Positions 27,638-35,337 of a stretch of DNA of 64,000 nucleotides are shown here, piece by piece. This DNA comes from Virgibacillus halotolerans (GTDB lineage Bacteria; Bacillota; Bacilli; Bacillales; Amphibacillaceae), in NCBI RefSeq assembly GCF_016908515.1, contig NZ_JAFBEA010000007.1, positions 62,001 to 126,000 on the forward strand. Direction: 5' to 3'. Both the position numbers and the translations under genes were made by a program. The notes below the pieces were generated by a model. It did no database searches. It saw only the letters and a list, made by a program, of their open reading frames with translations, and was not told the origin of the DNA. Position 1 is the first letter of the stretch; each line of letters starts with the position of its first letter.

Positions 27638-28566
27638 GATTTATCCCCTCCTTGCAAGCGAATCCTTGGATCAATAATTCCATATAGTATATCTACGATT
27701 AAAATAATTACCGTCAGTAGGAAAGCAAAGAATATGGTTGTCCCCATGATAATTGGAAAATCATTTGTTTGAATCGATTTTACAAACTGTTCGCCGATTC
27801 CCGGAATCGAAAATATTTGTTCCACGACCATAGATCCCGTCATCAGTCCCACAGCCATAGGTCCAAGTACTGTTACAAGAGGAATTAACCCATTGCGGAT
27901 AGCATGTTTGAAGGACACTTCCATTCTTGAATTCCCTTTTGCTTTCGCCAATGTAATATAATCTGAGCCAAAAACCTCAATTAGCTCTGTTCTCATAAAA
28001 CGAGCGGCTGTTGCAACTGGAAAAATAGCTAAGGCAATCGTCGGCATAATAGATGAGGCAAACCCGTCCCAAGCAGCAACGGGAAGCAATTCAAGCTTAA
28101 CCCCGATTACATATTGCAAGAGTGCGGCAAACACAAATGATGGAATCGATTTTCCTAATACAGCTAAAAACGTACTTCCGTAATCGATCCATGTATTCTG
28201 AAACATAGCAGCCAGAACACCAAGTAATATACCAATAAGTGTTCCGATAAACATCGCCTGGAAACCAAGCTGTAATGATGGACCCATCCGTTTTATTAAA
28301 AGATCTGTAACAGGCTGATTATCAAACTGAAATGATACACCCAAATCACCTTTAACAATATTCACCATATACTTGGCATATTGCACAGGAATTGGCTCAT
28401 CTAACCCATATTTCTCATCTAAAATCACACGTTGTTCTTCAGATAGTTTTTCTTCATTTTGGAATGGGCTACCAGGCAAGAACTTCATTAGAAAAAATGT
28501 CAATGAAGTTATAATAAACAGCGTAATAACCAAATAAATTACACGCTTTATGAGATACTTCGCCAT
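27634..28566 (-). CDS. oppB: oligopeptide ABC transporter permease OppB
   Basis: 310 residues with six transmembrane helices and the EAA motif AKAKGNSRMEVSFKHAIRN. It begins MAKYLIKRVIYLVITLF, typical of OppB/DppB. Separated from oppA by a 129-base gap that holds a strong hairpin, so expression of the permease genes is probably lower than that of the binding protein. Confidence 0.95.
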   Translation of the reverse strand: MAKYLIKRVIYLVITLFIITSLTFFLMKFLPGSPFQNEEKLSEEQRVILDEKYGLDEPIPVQYAKYMVNIVKGDLGVSFQFDNQPVTDLLIKRMGPSLQLGFQAMFIGTLIGILLGVLAAMFQNTWIDYGSTFLAVLGKSIPSFVFAALLQYVIGVKLELLPVAAWDGFASSIMPTIALAIFPVATAARFMRTELIEVFGSDYITLAKAKGNSRMEVSFKHAIRNGLIPLVTVLGPMAVGLMTGSMVVEQIFSIPGIGEQFVKSIQTNDFPIIMGTTIFFAFLLTVIILIVDILYGIIDPRIRLQGGDKS

Positions 28567-28629
28567 CGGTGTTTCCTCCTATATGCTAATAAATATAAAT
28601 TTTCTAATAAAAAGGGTGTATACATGGAG

Positions 28630-28662
28630 AAAAGAGAGTATTTTTATGGAATACTCTCTTTT
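28630..28662 (-). terminator. intra-operon terminator/attenuator between oppA and oppB
   Basis: A perfect 12-bp stem (AAAAGAGAGTAT/ATACTCTCTTTT) with flanking T residues, located after the oppA stop and before oppB. Confidence 0.8.
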
Positions 28663-28695
28663 CATTCACCTGTTGCAGTTAACTTCGTAGCAAAA

Positions 28696-30399
28696 TTAAT
28701 TTTCCATATAAACGTTTTTCAATGAATAGTCAGGTCCAAATAAATGTTCTTCAAGACCTTTAACAGTTGGTTTGATAAGAACCAATCTACCTCGTTGATA
28801 AATAGGTGCAATTACTGTATCTTCTTCAATTAAAAGTTTTTCAGCTTCTAACATTGCTTCCCAACGTTTTTCAGGGTCATTGGCATATTTCACCTTAGCA
28901 TCATCGATCAGTTTATCATAGTCTTTATTTGAGTAACTCGTTTCATTATTCGTTCCATCTGTAACAAATAAATCAAGGAATGTCATTGGATCCAGATAAT
29001 CTGGTCCCCAACCATGCATGACAATGTCATAGTCTTGTTTAGTAGTATCCTGCAAACGCACTTTAAACGGTACGTTCTTTAATTCAAGTTTCAATCCGTC
29101 AAGATTTGTTTCTAATTGGTTTTGGAAGTACTCACTTGTTTTCTTAGCGTTTTCTGTATCATCACTCAAATAATCAAGCGTAATTTCCTTTTCTCCTAAT
29201 TCTTCTAAACCTTTTTCCCAGTACTCTTTAGCCTTATCCAAATCAGTTCCCATCAGGTCTCCACTTTCTTCACGGAAGTCCTCATCTGTTTCTGGATTGG
29301 TTGCTAATCCTCTCGGTACTAAACCACCAGTAGGAACAGAACCATTTGCTAAAACTGTATCTGTATATGCTTGTTTATCAAAAGCCATTGCTATTGCTTT
29401 ACGGATATTCTCATTTGCTAGCGGTGTATCTTTGCCATCCCGTTCCTGATTGAACTTCAGATACCATGAGCTACCTTCTTCAAATGTAGAAGCATTCTCA
29501 TCATTTTGATATTGTTGTGCATATTCAGCACTTAATGCAGCTGTACGATCTGCCTTATCTGTTTCAAATAAGTTAACTGCTGTACTTGGTTCTTTAGATA
29601 CTTGTACATTTACTTCGTCTAAAGCAACGTTATCTTTATCATAATAGTTATCGTTTCTCTCATATTTCCAAGTTAAACCACTGCCGTCCCAGTCTGTTAG
29701 TACAAATGGACCGTTTGCTAACATGGTGTCACTATTCGTTCCAAATTTGTCTCCTTGCTCTTCAACAAACTTTTCATTTAATGGTAAGTACGTACCGAAT
29801 GCCAATAATGAATCCAAATATTCAACAGGTTGTTCCAAAGTCACTTTTAAAGTGAAATCATCTTCAGCTTCCACTTTTAAATCTTCTGGATCTTTATCCC
29901 CATTCATAATTTCTGTTGCATTTTCAATGATGCCAGAGAACATGTAAGCATACTCAGATCCGGTATCAGGATCTACTGCTCTTTGCCAAGAATAGACAAA
30001 GTCATTAGCTGTAACGGGGTCCCCATTAGACCATTCCGCATCTTCGCGTAACTTAAATGTATACTCCTTACCATCTTCACTTATATCTGGATCGCCATCT
30101 GCAATCGCAGGAACGGGTGTATCGCTTTCATCTAAAATATATAGGCCTTCCATCGTTTGTCCAAAAACAATAAAGCTGGCAGCGTCTGTTGCTAATGATG
30201 GGTCACCAGTCGGTATCTCTGCCGTTTCAATCATGTTAAATACTTGTTCACCTGAAGCTTCGCCACTATCTGCATCTTTTTTACTGTCATCTGAATCAGA
30301 TTTTGAATCAGAGTCAGAACCTGAACCGCCACAAGCAGAAAGTACCATTACTAGAGTCATAGCTAGTACAATAAAAAGATAATATTTCGACTTTTTCAT
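28696..30399 (-). CDS. oppA: oligopeptide-binding lipoprotein OppA
   Basis: Solute-binding protein family 5, about 567 residues. Lipoprotein signal with lipobox LSACGG near residue 20, then a Ser/Asp-rich linker and the mature domain (EYTFKLREDAEWSNGDPVTA is the family signature). It anchors to the outer membrane face and delivers peptides to OppBC. The ATG at 30399, nine bases after AAGGGTGG, is chosen over an open-frame extension of 24 codons that includes promoter sequence. Very acidic, as common in halotolerant hosts. Confidence 0.94.
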   Translation of the reverse strand: MKKSKYYLFIVLAMTLVMVLSACGGSGSDSDSKSDSDDSKKDADSGEASGEQVFNMIETAEIPTGDPSLATDAASFIVFGQTMEGLYILDESDTPVPAIADGDPDISEDGKEYTFKLREDAEWSNGDPVTANDFVYSWQRAVDPDTGSEYAYMFSGIIENATEIMNGDKDPEDLKVEAEDDFTLKVTLEQPVEYLDSLLAFGTYLPLNEKFVEEQGDKFGTNSDTMLANGPFVLTDWDGSGLTWKYERNDNYYDKDNVALDEVNVQVSKEPSTAVNLFETDKADRTAALSAEYAQQYQNDENASTFEEGSSWYLKFNQERDGKDTPLANENIRKAIAMAFDKQAYTDTVLANGSVPTGGLVPRGLATNPETDEDFREESGDLMGTDLDKAKEYWEKGLEELGEKEITLDYLSDDTENAKKTSEYFQNQLETNLDGLKLELKNVPFKVRLQDTTKQDYDIVMHGWGPDYLDPMTFLDLFVTDGTNNETSYSNKDYDKLIDDAKVKYANDPEKRWEAMLEAEKLLIEEDTVIAPIYQRGRLVLIKPTVKGLEEHLFGPDYSLKNVYMEN

Positions 30400-30439
30400 C
30401 TTTAAACCACCCTTTTTTATTTTATAGTTCCCAAGATAC

Positions 30440-30467
30440 ATTATACAATAATTTACTAAATTGTAAA
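30440..30467 (-). promoter_or_regulatory. sigma-A promoter of the opp operon
   Basis: -35 TTTACA (30467-30462), 16-base spacer and a perfect -10 TATAAT (30445-30440), 41 bases before the oppA start. Confidence 0.7.
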
Positions 30468-30480
30468 TCACTATTTAGCA

Positions 30481-30495
30481 CGATTTCACAAAATT
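30481..30495 (-). promoter_or_regulatory. possible CodY box upstream of oppA
   Basis: AATTTTGTGAAATCG on the minus strand matches the CodY consensus AATTTTCWGAAAATT at 11 of 15 positions. Peptide importers are frequent CodY targets. The match is only moderate. Confidence 0.35.
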
Positions 30496-30882
30496 CTCTG
30501 TTCGAATTGGACAAATCTTTCAATCTCTCACCTCTTCCACTCTGTATCTAATGCACTAGATCAGCCATTTAACCCCGTTTTTAGACCTAAGTCCTTATCC
30601 CTAAAATTACCAGATTTTTTTATAATCATGTGATGCACGTACTTCTTATTGAATAAAATTCAAAAAAACCAGAGAAACTACTTGCAATAAACACATGAAC
30701 TGATTATAGTTTTCATGCTAGACTGTTAATATAATACCTGACTTGGATGCGCTTCCATTATATAATATAACAATGAACTTACAGGATGGCAATAGTTATT
30801 TCATAAAACAGCTTGCCTTATTCTATTTTATCAGAACGACCACATTTCGCACATATTATTGTTTAATAAAGGATGCTGACCT
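30496..30882. other. intergenic region with no recognised feature
   Basis: AT-rich sequence between divergent oppA and the small membrane protein gene. No hairpin, repeat family or convincing open frame was found. Confidence 0.5.
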
Positions 30883-31212
30883 ATGCTCAAGAAAACGATA
30901 ACCTGGATTGTTATAACTCAAATATCGGTGCTCGTGTGCGCCTTCATCTTTTACAAACGCCTTGATCTTTTATCCTATATCAATGTATCTTTCGTCATTG
31001 GTACGATCTTTATCCTGATATCGATGGCTGGTTATGTAATGAAAGGACGCTTTTTTGATATTGTTTTTTACAGTTTTCAATATTTCTTCAGCCGAATGAC
31101 CGAAAGAGATCGGGAGCCATTATCCCGTTTGGTTCCACAAAATTATCAATCTCCACTCATTACGGGTATCGTAACCATTTTGCTCATGCTCTGTGCGTTA
31201 TTCCTTTATTAG
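30883..31212 (+). CDS. small membrane protein, DUF3899-like
   Basis: 109 residues, three predicted transmembrane segments: two near the N terminus and one at the C terminus, separated by a loop with FFSRMTERDREPLSRLVPQN. The pattern resembles the DUF3899 family of Bacillaceae; this assignment is from memory and tentative. AAAGGATG precedes the ATG. The stop codon lies inside the first bases of a family 1 repeat (TTTATTAGAAAACTTGG). Confidence 0.65.
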   Translation: MLKKTITWIVITQISVLVCAFIFYKRLDLLSYINVSFVIGTIFILISMAGYVMKGRFFDIVFYSFQYFFSRMTERDREPLSRLVPQNYQSPLITGIVTILLMLCALFLY

Positions 31213-31300
31213 AAAACTTGGGTTATTGCGAGGCTTTAATGGTGAGAGCGTTCGTCGCCTTTTACGGCTATCCTTAAAAGGTTCTTATATTCGTATAAAG
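31206..31300 (+). repeat. dispersed repeat family 1, diverged copy
   Basis: It starts TTTATTAGAAAACTTGG, identical over 17 bases to the start of the copy after helD, then diverges. Confidence 0.6.
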
Positions 31301-31327
31301 CAGCATGGAGCAGTACCGGGGCATCCG

Positions 31328-31633
31328 CTACTGTTCATGGTGCTCTCTGGTTAACTTCTTAATGATTTTATTTAACCCGCTGGATAGCAAAATGATAACG
31401 AGTACAACAATGATGAAGAAAACGATATTTTCCATCAAGCCATTGGTGATATATCCCGCAAACCAATCTCCACCGAAATAAATCAATAATGTAGCGATCG
31501 CAATCGTCATAAAAAAAGATAAAATAATACCAATACTACGCCATACACTTAGTTCTTTGAGCCTATCCATCGTTGCAATAATCGTGACGCCCAAAATCGC
31601 TATAAATGCAATAATTGAAAAAACCCCCGACAT
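31328..31633 (-). CDS. small hypothetical membrane protein
   Basis: 101 residues with three hydrophobic segments (residues about 4-22, 32-53 and 66-87) and a basic C terminus (NKIIKKLTREHHEQ). No family recognised. It starts at an ATG shortly after a purine-rich GGGGGATAAA-like site. It stands alone downstream of the ypvA-like gene on the same strand. Confidence 0.6.
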   Translation of the reverse strand: MSGVFSIIAFIAILGVTIIATMDRLKELSVWRSIGIILSFFMTIAIATLLIYFGGDWFAGYITNGLMENIVFFIIVVLVIILLSSGLNKIIKKLTREHHEQ

Positions 31634-31737
31634 ATTTATCCCCCTAACTTAGTCATTATCCTTATATTATTATACTTATGCCCGGTTGGATAGTTTCGTT
31701 GCTCTTTTTTATTTTTTCTCCCGTTTTTTCTTAAATG

Positions 31738-31793
31738 ATCAAATGAACCTTCATTGAGTGGGAGTCTTACTACCGCCAAACTGTAATAAAAAA
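31738..31793 (+). repeat. dispersed repeat family 3
   Basis: CCTTCATTGAGTGGGAGTCT followed by ACTACCGCCAAACTGTAATAAA, the opposite-strand counterpart of the copies at 15866 and 40715. Confidence 0.6.
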
Positions 31794-31831
31794 ACCAAAT
31801 CAAAGCATAGTTGCTGCCATGATCTGGTTTA
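31793..31831 (-). terminator. hairpin downstream of the YpvA-like helicase
   Basis: AAACCAAATCA pairs with TGATCTGGTTT (one mismatch), just after the stop codon. Confidence 0.55.
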
Positions 31832-31844
31832 TATATTTTAGTGC

Positions 31845-33770
31845 CTACTTCATCTTAACCGGTAATACTTGTTCAATTGTTTGTTGATATACTTGTTTCT
31901 CCGCTTCGGTCATCCAAATATGAATTGTCCCTTTATCCTCATTTGTACGGATGAGCCGTCCAATGCCTTGGCGCAATCGGAGGATCATGTACGGTGCATC
32001 CACTTCCTGTTCAGGGTGCGCTGCTTCTTTTCGCTTCGCCTGAAATACGGGATCCTTTGGTGGAAATGGAAGGGATGAGATAATGACCGTTGATAAAGCT
32101 TCACCAGGTACGTCCAGTCCTTCCCATAGATTGTAGGAACAAAGGACAGATGATGTATGCTTCTGAAATTGGATAACCATCTCGCTAATTTCCCGATCTC
32201 CTTCATAGAGCAACTGAAATGGCCAATCTTGCGTCGCGGCCCATTGACGAAACTGATTCATTTCTTCGCTGGAGGAAAAGAGTACCAATGCCTTGCCAGC
32301 ACTTTCAAGTAATTGTTCACCAATCTTCTGCCACTTGTCCTGTAAATCCTTTTCAATATAGCCGTTTATCTCCATCTGATGCGCATAATCAAATGGTGAT
32401 GCCACTGAACAAGCATCATATGCTTTAATTCCCAAATTGTTAGCAAGGTAGGAAAAGTCTCCGCCCTGTGATAACGTTGCTGATGAAAAAACAAATGGCA
32501 ATTCCTGTGAAAATACTTCCTTTTTCAAGACATCTTCGACTAAACGAGGCATAATAACCAAACTACTTGTCGTACTATTTTCCTCTAGCCAAAAAATGCC
32601 CTCATCCTCTTTTAGTAAAATAGATAAACCATAGGAGAAGAACTCCAAGTACTCCTCAATAATTTTAATGTGATAGTCCTCAATCGTAAATAACTCAGCA
32701 TCAAACACCAGTTGCTCGAGCAACTGTTCAACTTTGTCATGAAGACGTCTTGCCATGCCGATCATTGTTTCGGAAAGCGGCACTTCCAAGCGATTTGACC
32801 CTTCTACAGCGGTTGCCGTTTCGCCCAGTAAATCGAACCATTCTTCATGTAGCATCAATATGTCTTCTACCAGAACAAGGGATTCTTCTCTTACATCCTG
32901 TCCCATGTAACCCGTCAACACTTTATTCAATGCATCAAAGTTAAATCGATAGGTTAAGCCTTTTTGTGCAGCAAGTTCCAACAGGTGCCCTTCATCAAAT
33001 ACAACACAGCTCGCTTCCGGCAGTAATGGCATTTGCCCCTCGCGTTTTCGTGAATCCTTCGTCCAAACGTGTTCCATATAAAAATCATGGGAACAAATAA
33101 TAATGTCTGTTGCATGGCGATAGTAATCCCTATTTAACGTCTGTCCACTGCGATGGCGCCATTCACAAGTTGAACACTGTTGCAAAGGATCCCAGGCGAT
33201 TTTCTCCCACGCTTCGTCTGACACCCAAGGATATTCTTTCCTATCCCCATAGCGCTCAAATGATTGCATCGAAGCACCTGTATCAAAAACGAAATCCGGA
33301 ATTTGGTCATGAACCTGTAAAATACTTTCATCATCTGTTCGATTGGCAAGTGGATCCAACTTCTTCATACATACATATTGTTCCCGGGCTTTGGCTAATC
33401 GAACATCAATGCGAAGTCCTAATGCCTCTTCTAACTTTTCAATATCCCCACCCTTTTTGACAAGCTGTTCAATCAGCGTTTCATCAGCACAAGAGATAAT
33501 TGCCGGCTTTCCCCGGTAACGCGCGTAGCTAATAGCGTATAATAAATAAACAAGGGTCTTCCCTGTTCCAACGCCAGCTTCCGCAAAAATAGTACGTTTA
33601 TGTTTAAAAGCCTGTTCCAACTGAAAGGCCATATATATTTGTTCATCACGCAGTTCGAAACCCTTTTCAGGTAAAATATCGTAGAAGACATCCCCAACAT
33701 AATCGCCTAAACGATCGAAGAAGTTCTCTGTCTTCCCTACAGTAAATGGAAGTGCCTGCTTTCTTACCAT
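31845..33770 (-). CDS. DinG/XPD-family ATP-dependent helicase (YpvA-like)
   Basis: 641 residues, superfamily 2 Rad3/XPD group. Walker A AEAGVGTGKT, Walker B-type box VVFDEGHLLE, and C-terminal motifs SSLPFPPKDP and RLRQGIGRLIRT (motif VI). Four cysteines suited to an iron-sulfur cluster lie between motifs I and II (YVCMKK, CSTC, IIICSH). It lacks the N-terminal exonuclease domain of long DinG, matching the length of B. subtilis YpvA. Likely a 5'-3' DNA helicase in repair or replication. Confidence 0.88.
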   Translation of the reverse strand: MVRKQALPFTVGKTENFFDRLGDYVGDVFYDILPEKGFELRDEQIYMAFQLEQAFKHKRTIFAEAGVGTGKTLVYLLYAISYARYRGKPAIISCADETLIEQLVKKGGDIEKLEEALGLRIDVRLAKAREQYVCMKKLDPLANRTDDESILQVHDQIPDFVFDTGASMQSFERYGDRKEYPWVSDEAWEKIAWDPLQQCSTCEWRHRSGQTLNRDYYRHATDIIICSHDFYMEHVWTKDSRKREGQMPLLPEASCVVFDEGHLLELAAQKGLTYRFNFDALNKVLTGYMGQDVREESLVLVEDILMLHEEWFDLLGETATAVEGSNRLEVPLSETMIGMARRLHDKVEQLLEQLVFDAELFTIEDYHIKIIEEYLEFFSYGLSILLKEDEGIFWLEENSTTSSLVIMPRLVEDVLKKEVFSQELPFVFSSATLSQGGDFSYLANNLGIKAYDACSVASPFDYAHQMEINGYIEKDLQDKWQKIGEQLLESAGKALVLFSSSEEMNQFRQWAATQDWPFQLLYEGDREISEMVIQFQKHTSSVLCSYNLWEGLDVPGEALSTVIISSLPFPPKDPVFQAKRKEAAHPEQEVDAPYMILRLRQGIGRLIRTNEDKGTIHIWMTEAEKQVYQQTIEQVLPVKMK

Positions 33771-33784
33771 CTTAAAACGCCTCT

Positions 33785-33842
33785 TTCCGGGGACAGTCCC
33801 CCACCACGTTAAAGTGCTAAAGCGATGGGGGACTGTCCCTAT
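33785..33842. repeat. GGGACAGTCCCC element, copy a
   Basis: Long hairpin GGGACAGTCCCCCA...TGGGGGACTGTCCC with inner CACGTTAAAGTGCTAAAGCG. The inner part recurs inverted at 41225-41248. Confidence 0.75.
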
Positions 33843-33901
33843 TAAAATTCAGTCAACAAGCTATAATACTAGCATAAACGGGAAAAAAACTGCAAACTAT
33901 T

Positions 33902-33945
33902 GATAAGCATAAATACAAATACTTTAAACTGCTATATTGCTTATC
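33902..33945. promoter_or_regulatory. inverted repeat before the Fsr-like start
   Basis: GATAAGCA (33902-33909) and TGCTTATC (33938-33945) are perfect complements, and the second arm abuts the ribosome binding site AAAGGAG. It may be an operator or an mRNA hairpin. Confidence 0.4.
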
Positions 33946-33958
33946 GAAAGGAGAAGTC

Positions 33959-35185
33959 ATGGAAAAAAATACACAAACGAAAGTAATCACTGATTCAAGC
34001 ACGCAAACGGTCTACTCTATTTTGTTTATTATTGGTATTTGTCACTTGTTAAATGATTCACTGCAAGCAGTTATTCCTGCTATGTTCCCAATATTAGAGA
34101 AATCACTGGGACTGACTTTTACCCAACTTGGACTTATCACATTCACCTTAAACATGGTTGCTTCCGTGATGCAGCCTTTAGTTGGCATGTATACGGATAA
34201 ACGCCCGATGCCATTTGCTTTACCTGTTGGGCTGGCAAGCAGCATGCTGGGTATGCTTGGATTGGCACTCGCACCTAACTTTTGGACTATTCTTGTAAGC
34301 GTTCTGTTTATTGGTTTCGGATCAGCTATCTTCCATCCAGAGGGGTCGCGCGTAGCTTATCTTGCTGCAGGCCCACGCCGTGGTCTATCGCAGTCCATTT
34401 TCCAAGTTGGTGGTAACACGGGACAGGCTTTAGCACCTGTTATTACAGCATTGGTGCTCGTCCCATTAGGTCAGTTTGGTGCCATTTGGTTTACACTCAT
34501 TGCAGGATTGGCAGTTTTCTTTCTCATCTATATTGCTAAATGGTATGCCGCTAAAATGAAGGTCTTTGCTGCCAATAAAGTTTCAACTACGAAGAAAAAC
34601 ACAAATAAACACATATCCAAAGCAATCAAAGGTGCGATCATTGTACTCATTTTTCTGGTGTTTGCCCGTTCTTGGTATGTGAGTGCTATCTCTAACTTCT
34701 ATGCATTCTACGCAATAGAAAATTACGGTCTTTCCATTGCAAAATCACAAATTTACATATTTACATTCCTGTTCATGGGTGCAGTTGGTACGTTTTTTGG
34801 TGGCCCATTAGCAGACCGCTTTGGTAAACGAACCGTCATTCTATTTTCATTACTTGCGCCAGCACCACTTTCATTGGCATTGCCCTATCTCGGAGCAAGT
34901 GGAGCAATTATCGCATTAGCTCTCATTGGCTTCTTATTAATGGCGAGTTTTTCAGTAACCGTTGTCTATGCCCAAGAACTCGTCCCAGGGAAAATCGGCA
35001 CCATGTCCGGATTAATTGTAGGACTAGCATTCGGGATGGGCGCGGTTGGATCTGTAGCGCTCGGTTCCTTGATTGACCTTGTCGGTTTAACACCAACGAT
35101 GATAGCTATCTCATTGTTACCGCTGCTAGGTGTGTTAACTTATCTACTCCCAACAGATGAAAAAGTACAAGAATGGTACGCATAA
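33959..35185 (+). CDS. MFS exporter, fosmidomycin-resistance (Fsr) type
   Basis: 408 residues, 12 transmembrane segments. Family signatures: LLNDSLQAVIPAMFPILEKS, GIGSAIFHPEGSR-like FIGFGSAIFHPEGSR, and QVGGNTGQALAP. Fsr proteins export fosmidomycin and related compounds; the natural substrate here is unknown. Strong AAAGGAG site six bases before the ATG. Monocistronic. Confidence 0.87.
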   Translation: MEKNTQTKVITDSSTQTVYSILFIIGICHLLNDSLQAVIPAMFPILEKSLGLTFTQLGLITFTLNMVASVMQPLVGMYTDKRPMPFALPVGLASSMLGMLGLALAPNFWTILVSVLFIGFGSAIFHPEGSRVAYLAAGPRRGLSQSIFQVGGNTGQALAPVITALVLVPLGQFGAIWFTLIAGLAVFFLIYIAKWYAAKMKVFAANKVSTTKKNTNKHISKAIKGAIIVLIFLVFARSWYVSAISNFYAFYAIENYGLSIAKSQIYIFTFLFMGAVGTFFGGPLADRFGKRTVILFSLLAPAPLSLALPYLGASGAIIALALIGFLLMASFSVTVVYAQELVPGKIGTMSGLIVGLAFGMGAVGSVALGSLIDLVGLTPTMIAISLLPLLGVLTYLLPTDEKVQEWYA

Positions 35186-35337
35186 AAAAAGAAGCCTTGA
35201 AAAGCTCCCAATAAAATGTTATAGTTTAAAATGGTCTATTCGCTCATAAAAATGCAGATAGATATCCAAATATAATTATACATTGTTAAAATATGTTTGT
35301 CAAGCATTTAAACTACATTTTCATAGGGAGTGTTTGG

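Noticed and set aside
35293-35337. ATG at 35293 as the helD start
   Set aside because: The extra 15 residues are unlike HelD N termini and lack a ribosome binding site; the GTG at 35338 has one.
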